A stretch of 64,000 nt of DNA. Origin: Thermoactinomyces vulgaris. GTDB taxonomy: Bacteria > Bacillota > Bacilli > Thermoactinomycetales > Thermoactinomycetaceae. Shown here piece after piece: positions 27,411 to 36,398 of this stretch. Position numbers and translations under genes: made by a program. Location: assembly GCF_003688725.1 (NCBI RefSeq), contig NZ_REFP01000007.1, positions 416,900 to 480,899 on the forward strand, in the 5' to 3' direction. Positions within the stretch are counted from its first letter, which is position 1, and each line of letters begins with the position of its first letter. The notes below the pieces were generated by a model. The model was not told the DNA's origin. It was given only the letters and a program-made list of their open reading frames with translations, and searched no databases.

Positions 27411-27662
27411 TGCGAATATGAAATTTTCATGAAATTTATATTGCTTTTTCTTCTTATTTCGATATATGAATTGATTTATTTTTTTGGACAGAGTATCATC
27501 ATAATCGTAAGTTTTTTTCTGAATTTTCCTTTGAGATTAATTGGGACAGGCGATATCATCCTGCTTGATTTTTCGAGTTCTTATGATAGCATATAGATTG
27601 CTGATTATAATTGCTCTAATTCATTTTTTGATCATAATAAAACTTATATAAGTTAGGGGAAA
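27411..27662 (+). other. AT-rich 250-bp gap with a 14-bp palindrome
   Basis: This gap is much richer in A and T than its surroundings. It holds TTGCTC, 16 bp, CATAAT (27611-27638), a possible sigma-A promoter, immediately followed by the perfect palindrome AACTTATATAAGTT at 27641-27654, next to the expected transcription start. A hydrophobic reading frame from 27429 (55 codons) has no good ribosome binding site and is not called. Confidence 0.4.
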
Positions 27663-29477
27663 ATGCTGTTGAAACAGGGAAGTCGATTAAATCGTCGTTA
27701 TTACGAGAGATTTCAAGTAGAAGACGTGATTAATTTCTTTTCCGGACAACTTCTACAAGCAAAATCCCCAGATGGTGCTCAGGTATTCCTGCAATCCATC
27801 AAAATCACCCGTCGACCTTTACCGTCCGGTTATCGCGAATCCTTTCGCCGTTTGCAGCATCCTAACTTGGCACCAATTCTGGATGTCATGGAAGAAAAGG
27901 ACCAAATCATTTTGGTTCATCCGCCGTTTTCTGGGGATCCTTTGCCCTTGATCGTGAATAAAGAGCGGGCGATGGAGCCGGAAGTTGCCGTTCGTGTGGT
28001 GAACCGGTGCTTTAAAACGTTGCTTGATTTGTCCCGTTTGCCACTTCCGTTAAGCGCAACGCTGGATCCGAAAAACATTTTGCTCAACGGGCAAAAACCG
28101 CTGTTATTGTTCTACTACATGAAAGATCCGGAAAAGCCAAGATATGATGAGAAATGGCGTGAATTGTTATTCTATTTGTTGACCGGCCAGTCACCGATTG
28201 GGGGACATAAGTCCGCTGAAAAGATATTAAACGAAAAGAAAATTCCGCAGAAAATTGCGAAATTAGCTTTGTTTGCCTTGAACCGGCAACGTAATTTTGA
28301 AGAAGTTGCCGAAAGCATCGAGAATTATCTTCAGCATCATGCGGATGAGGCCGGATTGTCCCGCGCAAGAAAAGAAAAGAATAACCGGAAGAAAGTTTAT
28401 GCTACCGTGACGGTGGCTGCGGCGGCTTTGGTTCTGGTATCCTTGGCGGTGGCCCAATGGCAGCCGAAGGAAAGCTATTCATCCGACAATCCTTTGGCCG
28501 GTTTGTTTGCGACAAGCGGGGAGAAAGCAAATCAGGCAAAAGGGGAAAATCAGGTGATCCAGTTCACGAAAGAAAAGGATCAGTATACCATGTCCGAAAG
28601 CATCCAGGGCAACTCCGTTTTAAAAGGGGATTTCATCCTGAAAGAAACCAACACGTTCCTGGGGTATCTGGAAGCGGAAGACAAGTCTTCCATTTACGGT
28701 CTGTATATTGATGAAAAAGGGGAAATCGGTCTGTTCCATCAGGTTGGCGGAGATAAAGTCACGACGATTGCAAATTCCGGCAATCAATATCGTATTTCAC
28801 CCAACAAGAAATATCATTTCGAGATCTATTATCTCTCCGGAAATCCTGTACATATCTCGCTTCAGGAAGAAGGGAAAAAAGAGAAATGGATCGCGGTCGG
28901 AATCACTCCGATGCGTGGGGAAATGAAGCTCAAATTCCGTGGCGATGAAGGGGCCCGGCTGAATGCGCCGAAAGTGGATGGCATCAGCGATAAATCATCC
29001 GCATTGCGTAACTGGTTGAACCATCAGCCTTGGATCATTGATTTCGGTCAGGCCATTTTGTCGGTGGATGAGCAAAACCGCAATTACTTGGATGTGTTCC
29101 CGAAATCCCAGGTCCGGTTGGATGCGGGTGCAGCTTCCGGCTTTTTGATCCAGCCTCCGCCAAATGATTCGTTTGCCATGGATATTCAGTCTGTGGGGGA
29201 TGAGCGGTTCCGGTTGGTGTGGTCGGATAAAAAAGATCAGGTGGAGCTTTTTGATGTTAACGGGAATATGAAAAAAGTGGCCGAACAGCGGTTGGACAAT
29301 TATGATGGCAAAACTCCCCTTGAGGTGGCCGTCACAACGACGCTGAATATTTTGAACATCCAGTTGACTCATGGTTCGAATGTCACCGAGCTCAACCATA
29401 CGGCGGAAAATCCTGTATTGATCAAAGATGTCACGCTCCGGAATACCGGGTTTAAAATCATTGAGGCGAAAAAATAA
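27663..29477 (+). CDS. Membrane-anchored pseudokinase-like protein
   Basis: I do not recognise a named family. The 604-residue protein has three parts. Residues 1-230 resemble a protein-kinase fold: a beta-3-type Lys47 in VFLQSIK, and ATLDPKNILLNGQKPLLL, which aligns with the catalytic loop HRDLKPENILL of kinases. The catalytic Asp is replaced (SAT at 131-133), Asn138 is kept, and the DFG position reads FYY (150-152), so phosphotransfer is unlikely. A basic stretch and one membrane helix follow (about 246-264). The extracellular part (270-604) is beta-rich and charged. ATG 27663 is close to AGGGGA; TTG 27669 is an alternative. Function unknown; a signalling scaffold or sensor is inference. 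Confidence 0.7.
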   Translation: MLLKQGSRLNRRYYERFQVEDVINFFSGQLLQAKSPDGAQVFLQSIKITRRPLPSGYRESFRRLQHPNLAPILDVMEEKDQIILVHPPFSGDPLPLIVNKERAMEPEVAVRVVNRCFKTLLDLSRLPLPLSATLDPKNILLNGQKPLLLFYYMKDPEKPRYDEKWRELLFYLLTGQSPIGGHKSAEKILNEKKIPQKIAKLALFALNRQRNFEEVAESIENYLQHHADEAGLSRARKEKNNRKKVYATVTVAAAALVLVSLAVAQWQPKESYSSDNPLAGLFATSGEKANQAKGENQVIQFTKEKDQYTMSESIQGNSVLKGDFILKETNTFLGYLEAEDKSSIYGLYIDEKGEIGLFHQVGGDKVTTIANSGNQYRISPNKKYHFEIYYLSGNPVHISLQEEGKKEKWIAVGITPMRGEMKLKFRGDEGARLNAPKVDGISDKSSALRNWLNHQPWIIDFGQAILSVDEQNRNYLDVFPKSQVRLDAGAASGFLIQPPPNDSFAMDIQSVGDERFRLVWSDKKDQVELFDVNGNMKKVAEQRLDNYDGKTPLEVAVTTTLNILNIQLTHGSNVTELNHTAENPVLIKDVTLRNTGFKIIEAKK

Positions 29478-29484
29478 AAATGAT

Positions 29485-29538
29485 CCAGAAACAGCCAAGG
29501 AAGACCCATAAAATCCGGTCTTCCTTGGCTGTTTCTGG
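29485..29538. terminator. Bidirectional terminator with a 22-bp perfect stem
   Basis: CCAGAAACAGCC continuing to 29506 pairs perfectly with 29517-29538 (22 bp, 10-nt loop). It lies between convergent genes. On the minus strand it runs into a T-rich tract (TTTTTATTTTTT), on the plus strand a weaker one. The stem is unusually long for a terminator. Confidence 0.75.
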
Positions 29539-29610
29539 AGAAAGTGTGATTTTTCATCTTTTTTGTCATTTGCGGAGCCTCATGAGAAACCGGGCAGGGA
29601 AAGCGGGCAT

Positions 29611-30456
29611 TCAAGCTTCGGTTTTTGACGGGATCAGCCGCTTAAAAGCTTCTTGCAATTGTCGGGTAAGCGGACCGGGGCGCCCGTCGCCGATGGTTTT
29701 TCCGTCCACTTCCACCACCGGGCAGATTTCCATGGTGGTACTGGTGATAAAGATTTCATCGGCATCAAAAAGGGATTCTTTGCCAAATTTCTTTTCGCTG
29801 ACAGGAATTTGCAATTGATCCGCTAATTGTAAAGTGATCTTTCGGGTGATTCCGTGTAAAATGAAATGGTCGGCCGGATGTGTGAGGAGCATGCCGTCTT
29901 TTACCATAAAGAGATTGGTGGAGCTTCCTTCCGTGACGATGCCGTCCCGGATAAAGATGGCTTCCTTGCAGTGCTTGTCATAAGCTTCTTGCTTGGCCAA
30001 TACGGCTCCGAGCAGGTTTAAGCTTTTGACGTCACACCAAAGCCAGCGGATGTCTTCCGCCGTGATGGCACGGATTCCTTCCGTTTGTTCTTTGACGGGG
30101 CGTTCGGCCGGTTGGGTGTATGCGATGAGAAGAGGGGCGCTGTTTTTCGGGAAAGCGTGGTTTCTCGGAGCGGTTCCCCGGCTTACTTGTAAATAAAGAT
30201 TTCCTTGTGTAAAATCGTTTTGTTTGATTAATTGATTTAACCGATCCTCCAGCTCATCCAGGGAATAAGGGAGATTTAATCTTATTTTTTTGGCACTTTT
30301 CCCCAGTCTTTCTAAATGTTCGTTCAAATAAAAAGGTTTTCCATCATACACCCGGATCACTTCATAAATTCCATCGCCGAATTGATAGGCACGGTCCTCA
30401 ATGTCAATACGGACATCTTCGCGTTTTTTGAATTGATCATTGTACAAGATCATCAT
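29611..30456 (-). CDS. dat: D-amino acid transaminase
   Basis: A fold-type IV PLP aminotransferase that interconverts D-alanine and D-glutamate for peptidoglycan. The 281-residue protein matches Bacillus Dat enzymes through YQFGDGIYEVIRVYDGK, the PLP lysine in VKSLNLLGAVLAKQEA and EGSSTNLFMV. Branched-chain aminotransferases share the fold, but the pattern and length favour Dat. The ATG at 30456 follows AAAGGA. It is transcribed away from nrdJ and converges on the pseudokinase-like gene across a long hairpin terminator. Confidence 0.88.
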   Translation of the reverse strand: MMILYNDQFKKREDVRIDIEDRAYQFGDGIYEVIRVYDGKPFYLNEHLERLGKSAKKIRLNLPYSLDELEDRLNQLIKQNDFTQGNLYLQVSRGTAPRNHAFPKNSAPLLIAYTQPAERPVKEQTEGIRAITAEDIRWLWCDVKSLNLLGAVLAKQEAYDKHCKEAIFIRDGIVTEGSSTNLFMVKDGMLLTHPADHFILHGITRKITLQLADQLQIPVSEKKFGKESLFDADEIFITSTTMEICPVVEVDGKTIGDGRPGPLTRQLQEAFKRLIPSKTEA

Positions 30457-30547
30457 GAGGTTTCATCCTTTCGCGTGTTATATGTATAGTTTGCAAGACA
30501 GAAAAAAAAAGAACAAGATATTTCACTATTTTTTTATTTGATGTCTT

Positions 30548-30577
30548 TTGATTTTCAATATATAGTAGTATTATACT
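30548..30577 (+). promoter_or_regulatory. nrdJ promoter
   Basis: TTGATT (30548-30553), 18 bp, TATACT (30572-30577). The spacer contains the first NrdR box. Confidence 0.6.
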
Positions 30578-30600
30578 GTTTTTGATACTACATATAGTAG
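30553..30600 (+). promoter_or_regulatory. Two NrdR boxes upstream of nrdJ
   Basis: Box 1 (30553-30568) contains CAATATATAGTAG and box 2 (30585-30600) contains CTACATATAGTAG; both resemble the NrdR consensus acaCwAtATaTwGtGt. Sixteen base pairs separate them, so the centres are 32 bp (three helical turns) apart, the spacing known for NrdR tandem sites. Box 1 lies inside the promoter spacer and box 2 just downstream of the -10, so binding should repress. Confidence 0.75.
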
Positions 30601-30618
30601 AAAGAAGAGAGGGAAACA

Positions 30619-33600
30619 ATGAAGATCACAAGGTACTTCACCAAAAAAGGCCAAAACCCATATGACACGATTGAATATACAAAACGGGACAGCCGTATCA
30701 CCAATCCGGACGGAACGGTTGTTTATGAGATGAAGGGTGCCGAAGTTCCGAAGGATTGGTCGCAGGTTGCCACCGATATTTTGGTTTCCAAATACTTCCG
30801 CAAAGCGGGAGTGCCCCAAACGGATGAAGAGGGAAATGAAATCCTCGATGAAAATGGAAACAAAGTTCTCGGACCGGAAAGAAGCGTCAAACAAGTTGTG
30901 CACCGTTTGGCCGGATGCTGGCGGAAATGGGGGGAAGATCACGGATACTTCGATACGAAGGAAGATGCCCAGGCCTTTTATGATGAATTGGTGTACATGC
31001 TGTTGCACCAAATGGCCGCGCCAAACTCCCCCCAATGGTTTAACACGGGTTTAAGTTATGCTTATGGCATTACCGGAAAACCGCAAGGCCATTATTATGT
31101 GGATCCCAAAACGGAAGAATTGAAGAAATCGAAAAGTGCATATGAACGTCCACAACCGCATGCCTGCTTTATTCTTTCGGTGGAAGACGATCTGGTCAAT
31201 GAAAATGGAATCATGGATTTGTGGGTGCGGGAAGCACGGTTGTTTAAATATGGAAGCGGTACGGGGAGCAACTTCTCCAATATCCGCGGGAAAGGGGAAA
31301 CCTTGTCAGGCGGAGGCACTTCATCCGGACTGCTTTCTTTCCTTAAAATCGGGGACCGCGCAGCCGGGGCGATCAAATCGGGAGGCACCACCCGGCGGGC
31401 GGCGAAAATGGTGTGCCTGGATATTGATCACCCGGATATTGAAGAGTTTATCAATTGGAAATTGGTCGAGGAGAAAAAAGCCAGAGCATTGATTCAAGCC
31501 GGATATGATTCCTCATTCAACGGAGAAGCTTATGAAACCATTTCCGGGCAAAATTCCAACAACTCGGTCCGGGTTCCCCATTCGTTCTTCATGAAACTGA
31601 AAAACAATGAAGACTGGGAGCTGACGTACCGGACGACCGGTGAAGTGTGCAAAAAAATCCCGGCCCGTTCCTTGTGGGAACAAATCGGAAAAGCCGCTTG
31701 GGAATGTGCGGATCCGGGAATCCAATATGACACCACCATCAATGAGTGGCATACCACTCCCGCCGGAATGGACGGAAAACTCGGGGCAAGGCACAACCGG
31801 ATTAATGCTTCCAATCCTTGTTCCGAATACATGTTTTTGGATAATACCGCTTGTAACCTGGCTTCGTTGAACTTGGTGAAATTTTTTGATGCCGAAACCG
31901 GCAAGTTCGATATTCCCGCTTTCCGTCATGCTTGCCGTTTGTGGACCATTGTTCTGGAAATCTCTGTGTTGATGGCACAATATCCGTCCAAAGAAATCGC
32001 CAAGCTTTCTTATTTGTATCGCACCTTGGGGCTTGGATATGCCAACATCGGAACGTTGCTGATGATTTCCGGCATTCCCTATGATTCCAAAGAAGCCTTG
32101 GCGATTACGGGAGCAATCACTGCCATCATGACCGGGGTGGCTTATTCCACATCGGCGGAAATGGCCAAAGAGTTGGGGACATTCAAAGCATTCCCGCAAA
32201 ACCGGGAGCATATGCTCAGGGTGATTCGCAACCATCGCCGTGCGGCATACAATGCACCGGAAGAGGAATATGAAAACCTGGAAGTCAAGCCGATGGGCAT
32301 TGATGAAAAAGTTTGCCCGGAATATCTGTTGAAAGCGGCCCGGGTTGCTTGGGACGAAGCCCTTGCCATGGGAGAAAAATACGGTTATCGCAATGCGCAA
32401 ACAACCCTCTTGGCTCCGACCGGAACCATCGGGCTGTTGATGGATTGCGACACAACGGGAATCGAACCGGATTTTGCGTTGGTGAAATTTAAAAAGCTGG
32501 CCGGCGGCGGATACTTTAAAATTGCCAACCATTCCATCCGCCCGGCCTTGAAAAAGCTGGGTTACAGCAAAGAACAAATCGACGACATTCTCACTTATGT
32601 AACGGGCACGTTATCGCTTGACAATGCGCCTCACATCAACCGTGAAACTTTGAAACAAAAAGGGTTTACCGATGAAGATCTGAACCGGGTGGAAGAAATC
32701 CTGCCGACGGTGTTTGAGCTTTCATTTGCTTTCAACCGTTATACATTGACGGATGATTGCTTAAAACGTTTGGGCTTTTCACCCGAGCAGTATGAAAAAC
32801 CGGATTTTGACGTTTTAAGGTCGTTGGGCTTCACCAAGAAACAGATCGATGAAGCCAATGATGTGATTTGCGGCATGATGACGATTGAAGGAGCGCCACA
32901 TCTGCGTGAAGAGCATTACCCGGTTTTTGACACGGCCAATCCATGCGGAAAACATGGCACCCGCTTTATCCACTACATGGGACATCTGCGGATGATGGCC
33001 GCGGCACAGCCTTTCTTGAGCGGAGCCATTTCAAAAACCATTAACATGCCGAACAGTGCCACTGTTGAGGACATCCTCCATGCTTATGAAGAAGGATGGA
33101 AACTGGGCTTGAAGGCCGTGGCCTTGTACCGGGACGGATCCAAAAGCTCCCAGCCGCTCAATACCAAAGGGGACGATCAAAACGATGAGGAAGCCGCGGA
33201 AGAAGAGGCGCTGTCTGCCGGCCCTGAGTCAAGACAAGCGGTTTCCCAAGGCCGTGTGTCCGGTGTCCGTCGCCAGTTGCCGCGGAAACGGGACGGATTC
33301 ACTCAAGAGGCAAGAATCAACGGGCAGAAGATCTATGTGCGCACCGGGGAATATGAAGACGGCTCGCTGGGAGAAATCTTTATTGATATGCACAAAGCGG
33401 GAAGCACGATGCGGGGCATGCTGGATGCATTTGCCGTTGCCGTTTCTCTCGGCTTGCAATACGGGGTGCCGCTTGAAAAATATGTCAATTCGTTGACGTT
33501 TACCCGGTTTGAACCAGCCGGAATGGTGGACCATCCCAATATCAAAATGGCCACTTCGGTGATTGATTACGTCTTCCGTTTATTGGGCATGGAATATCTG

Positions 33601-33906
33601 GGAAAAACGGATTTTGTTCAAGTCCCGCCGAAGAAAGAAGAATTGCGCTGTTACCTGAACAAGGAGAAGAAAGAAACGGCCGCTGATGCAGCGGAAGCGG
33701 AAGCGAAGGAAGTGAAGGAAGCGAAGGCAGATGAGGAACGGAAAGAATCATCCCAACTGTCGGCCGCGTCCGTGGAAAACAGCAATCTCGATGCCATCCG
33801 TGCCAGCAGTGGAGCCCCCTTGTGCATTGAATGTGGCGGAATGACCAAACGGAACGGATCCTGTTATGTTTGCCTGGATTGCGGTGCCACCACCGGTTGC
33901 TCCTGA
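30619..33906 (+). CDS. nrdJ: Adenosylcobalamin-dependent (class II) ribonucleotide reductase
   Basis: It reduces ribonucleotides to deoxyribonucleotides with adenosylcobalamin as radical source, so it works with or without oxygen. The 1095-residue protein matches the long class II form: NSPQWFNTGL, the substrate-site Cys in QPHACFILSV, FKYGSGTGSNFSNIR, NPCSEYMFLDNTACNLASLN and LLAPTGTIGLLMDCDTTGIEPD. A charged linker precedes a C-terminal Cys-rich zinc ribbon (CIECGG, CYVCLDCG). The ATG at 30619 is behind AGAGGGAAACA. Two NrdR boxes lie at the promoter and a terminator follows. No class I or III genes are nearby. Confidence 0.96.
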   Translation: MKITRYFTKKGQNPYDTIEYTKRDSRITNPDGTVVYEMKGAEVPKDWSQVATDILVSKYFRKAGVPQTDEEGNEILDENGNKVLGPERSVKQVVHRLAGCWRKWGEDHGYFDTKEDAQAFYDELVYMLLHQMAAPNSPQWFNTGLSYAYGITGKPQGHYYVDPKTEELKKSKSAYERPQPHACFILSVEDDLVNENGIMDLWVREARLFKYGSGTGSNFSNIRGKGETLSGGGTSSGLLSFLKIGDRAAGAIKSGGTTRRAAKMVCLDIDHPDIEEFINWKLVEEKKARALIQAGYDSSFNGEAYETISGQNSNNSVRVPHSFFMKLKNNEDWELTYRTTGEVCKKIPARSLWEQIGKAAWECADPGIQYDTTINEWHTTPAGMDGKLGARHNRINASNPCSEYMFLDNTACNLASLNLVKFFDAETGKFDIPAFRHACRLWTIVLEISVLMAQYPSKEIAKLSYLYRTLGLGYANIGTLLMISGIPYDSKEALAITGAITAIMTGVAYSTSAEMAKELGTFKAFPQNREHMLRVIRNHRRAAYNAPEEEYENLEVKPMGIDEKVCPEYLLKAARVAWDEALAMGEKYGYRNAQTTLLAPTGTIGLLMDCDTTGIEPDFALVKFKKLAGGGYFKIANHSIRPALKKLGYSKEQIDDILTYVTGTLSLDNAPHINRETLKQKGFTDEDLNRVEEILPTVFELSFAFNRYTLTDDCLKRLGFSPEQYEKPDFDVLRSLGFTKKQIDEANDVICGMMTIEGAPHLREEHYPVFDTANPCGKHGTRFIHYMGHLRMMAAAQPFLSGAISKTINMPNSATVEDILHAYEEGWKLGLKAVALYRDGSKSSQPLNTKGDDQNDEEAAEEEALSAGPESRQAVSQGRVSGVRRQLPRKRDGFTQEARINGQKIYVRTGEYEDGSLGEIFIDMHKAGSTMRGMLDAFAVAVSLGLQYGVPLEKYVNSLTFTRFEPAGMVDHPNIKMATSVIDYVFRLLGMEYLGKTDFVQVPPKKEELRCYLNKEKKETAADAAEAEAKEVKEAKADEERKESSQLSAASVENSNLDAIRASSGAPLCIECGGMTKRNGSCYVCLDCGATTGCS

Positions 33907-33913
33907 TCACCAA

Positions 33914-33945
33914 AAAAACACCTCCCGATGCGGGAGGTGTTTTTC
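33914..33945 (+). terminator. Terminator after nrdJ
   Basis: ACACCTCCCG/CGGGAGGTGT stem with a 3-nt loop and a T run, A-rich on the 5' side. Confidence 0.9.
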
Positions 33946-33965
33946 TTCCGTTTGTTGTGAAAAAT

Positions 33966-33994
33966 TGCTCAAGTGACCGGGTTTTTGTATTATA
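33966..33994 (+). promoter_or_regulatory. Promoter of the metallophosphoesterase gene
   Basis: TTGCTC, 17 bp, TATTAT, about 50 bp before the start codon. Confidence 0.55.
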
Positions 33995-34042
33995 CAATCA
34001 TAACCGACAAACCGTTACAAGAAGAAAAAGGTGTGAAGATGA

Positions 34043-34774
34043 TTGGCCATTTACGCATTAAGTGATTTGCATTTATCTTTTAACAGGGAAGTCAGTTTGT
34101 ATGACATTGATCCGGAAAAAGACATCGATAAACCGATGGATGTGTTTGGATGGGATCGGCACTATCATCAAATTCGCGATCATTGGTTAAATACTGTCAA
34201 TCCGGAAGATACCGTTTTGATTCCCGGGGATATCAGCTGGGCGATGAAACTGGAAGTGGCCCGTTACGATTTTGGCTGGATCCATCAGCTTCCCGGCAAA
34301 AAAGTGCTGTCGCCGGGAAATCATTGTTATTACGCCCAGAGCAAAAAGAAAGTCCGCCAGATGCTCCCGGAAGGCATGGAGTGGATTGATGCCGATTATA
34401 CGCTGGTGGAAGGAAAAGTGGTTGCCGGCACGAGAGGCTGGACGCTGCCGGGAGATAAGTTTTACAACGAAGAAGAAGACCGGAAAATTTATGAGCGCCA
34501 AGTGGGAAGGCTGGAGATCGCTTTGGGCATGGCGGAGCGTGAACATCCGGATAAAGAAAAAATCGTGATGCTTCATTATCCTCCGGTCACGCCGATGGCC
34601 AGCGAATCGGGATTTATGGATCTCATGAAGAAATATGGCGTGAAACTGTGCGTTTATGGTCATTTGCACGGCAGGGCGCAAGAAGACGCGATGGAAGGAA
34701 ATGTCGACGGAATCGAATTGCGCTTGGTTTCATGCGATGCCGTCGGGTTTTGCCCGGTGAAGATTTGGGATTGA
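34043..34774 (+). CDS. Calcineurin-like metallophosphoesterase
   Basis: The 243-residue protein belongs to the calcineurin-like phosphoesterase superfamily, with a binuclear metal site: DLHLSF (Asp8, His10), the GD motif VLIPGDISWA, the GNH motif SPGNHCYYAQ, LHYPPV and the GHLHG end motif. The intact ligand set suggests an active phosphodiesterase or phosphatase, but the substrate is unknown. AAGGTG precedes a TTG start at 34043. The gene has its own promoter and terminator, between nrdJ and hutH. Confidence 0.82.
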   Translation: MAIYALSDLHLSFNREVSLYDIDPEKDIDKPMDVFGWDRHYHQIRDHWLNTVNPEDTVLIPGDISWAMKLEVARYDFGWIHQLPGKKVLSPGNHCYYAQSKKKVRQMLPEGMEWIDADYTLVEGKVVAGTRGWTLPGDKFYNEEEDRKIYERQVGRLEIALGMAEREHPDKEKIVMLHYPPVTPMASESGFMDLMKKYGVKLCVYGHLHGRAQEDAMEGNVDGIELRLVSCDAVGFCPVKIWD

Positions 34775-34780
34775 TGACGC

Positions 34781-34817
34781 AAAAGCAACGGAACAGGAAA
34801 GTCCGTTGCTTTTTTAT
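34781..34817. terminator. Terminator between the phosphoesterase gene and hutH
   Basis: AAAAGCAACGGA/TCCGTTGCTTTT stem flanked by A and T runs; works for both convergent genes. Confidence 0.9.
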
Positions 34818-34824
34818 TTGCAGA

Positions 34825-36357
34825 TCAAACTTCCAGCCTGATCCGGCTTTGGATCAAATCGGTCAGTTGTCCGCTTTGGATGAGGCGGTCGGCCCATTCA
34901 ATTTCCCGGTAACCTTCCCGGTCTTTTTCCAAGGGAGGGATCGATTGGCGCAGCAGATCGTAAGCCAGCTGAGTGCTTCTGCCCGGTTTTTTCGACTGAA
35001 ATTCCAAGGCTTGGGCGGCACACAGATATTCGATGGCCAGCACTTTGCGGGTGTTTTCGATCACATGCCGGCATTTTCGGGCACTGATCGATCCCATGCT
35101 GACGTGGTCCTCCTGATTGCCGGAGGAGGGGATGGAATCGACGGAGGCCGGATGCGCCAAGGTTTTGTTTTCCGAAACCAGGGAAGCGGCGACATATTGA
35201 AAAATCATGTAACCGGAGTTTAAGCCCCCGTTCGGGACCAAAAACGCAGGGAGACCGCTGAGTTGCGGATTGACGAGCCTTTCCGTGCGGCGTTCGGAGA
35301 TGTTGGCGATCTCGGCCATCGCCATGGTTAAGAAATCCAAAGCCAAAGCAAGGGGCTGCCCGTGAAAATTCCCTCCGGAGACGACTTCTTCTTCATCAGC
35401 GAAAAGAAGCGGATTGTCGGTTGCGGCATTCATTTCCCGGAGCACAATCTTTTCGACATAATGGAAGGCGTCTTTGGAAGCGCCGTGCACTTGCGGGATG
35501 CAACGAAGACTGTAGGCATCCTGAACCCGTTTTTTCCCGGGCTTGCTGATGCATTCGCTGTCTTGAAGCAGTTTGCGCAAGTTATCCGCGGTGACCATTT
35601 GGCCGGATTGCCCGCGCACTTGTTGCAAGCGGGGATGAAAGGCATGCGGGATGCCTTCCAATGCTTCCAAAGTCATGCAAGAAATAATGTCTGCAGCCAG
35701 CAAAAGTTTTTTGGCTTCCATTACGGCCAAGGCTCCGAGGCTGCACATCATTTGCGTTCCATTGATGAAGGCCAGCCCCTCCTTGGCTTCCAGTTTGAGC
35801 GGCGACAGGCCGATTTCTTTCAATACATCCGACGCGGGCCTTCGTTTTCCCTGATACATGACTTCCCCCTTTCCCAAAAGCGGAAGGCACATGTGGGCGA
35901 GAGGGACCAGATCTCCGCTGGCACCGAGCGACCCTTGCGAAGGGATGACCGGATACACTTCCCGGTTCAACAACGTCACCAGAGCTTGCACCGTGGAAGG
36001 GCGGATTCCGGAATAACCTTTGGCCAAAGCGTTGATCCGAAGTAGCATCATTCCGCGAACCACCGGCTCCGAAAGCGGTTCACCCGTCCCGCAGGCATGG
36101 CTTTGGATTAAATGGTGTTGAAGCCGTGAAGCCTGGCCGGGATCGATGAAACGGCTGCATAACCGGCCAAATCCGGTGGTGATCCCGTAAACCGCTTCTC
36201 TTTTTTGAATCAACCGCTTGACAAAATCCCGGGAAGCTTGCATCCGTTTGATGGCTTCATTGTCCAATGTAACCGGGGTTTTTTTAAAAACAACAGCTGA
36301 AAATTGATAAAAATTCAATCCATCCCCTTTAATTTTTACTGTTTGGCTCGCTGTCAT
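34825..36357 (-). CDS. hutH: Histidine ammonia-lyase
   Basis: It deaminates histidine to urocanate, the first step of histidine use. The 510-residue protein contains the MIO-forming Ala-Ser-Gly (146-148) in GSLGASGDLVPLAH, the catalytic-region YGITTGFG and the conserved QEDHVSMGSISARK. An open frame extends to 36549, but AAAGGAG 11 nt before the ATG at 36357 and the family length set the start. Unlike in B. subtilis there is no adjacent hutP, hutU, hutI or hutG. A -10-like TATAAT lies at 36387-36382 with a strong inverted repeat over the -35 region. Confidence 0.95.
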   Translation of the reverse strand: MTASQTVKIKGDGLNFYQFSAVVFKKTPVTLDNEAIKRMQASRDFVKRLIQKREAVYGITTGFGRLCSRFIDPGQASRLQHHLIQSHACGTGEPLSEPVVRGMMLLRINALAKGYSGIRPSTVQALVTLLNREVYPVIPSQGSLGASGDLVPLAHMCLPLLGKGEVMYQGKRRPASDVLKEIGLSPLKLEAKEGLAFINGTQMMCSLGALAVMEAKKLLLAADIISCMTLEALEGIPHAFHPRLQQVRGQSGQMVTADNLRKLLQDSECISKPGKKRVQDAYSLRCIPQVHGASKDAFHYVEKIVLREMNAATDNPLLFADEEEVVSGGNFHGQPLALALDFLTMAMAEIANISERRTERLVNPQLSGLPAFLVPNGGLNSGYMIFQYVAASLVSENKTLAHPASVDSIPSSGNQEDHVSMGSISARKCRHVIENTRKVLAIEYLCAAQALEFQSKKPGRSTQLAYDLLRQSIPPLEKDREGYREIEWADRLIQSGQLTDLIQSRIRLEV

Positions 36358-36398
36358 TTTATCGCTTTCTCCTTTCATTGTATTATAGTGATCAAGAG

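Noticed and set aside
27429-27596. 55-codon hydrophobic ORF after lipM
   Set aside because: It has no ribosome binding site, lies in a very AT-rich gap and follows a terminator; the hydrophobicity is expected from T-rich codons.
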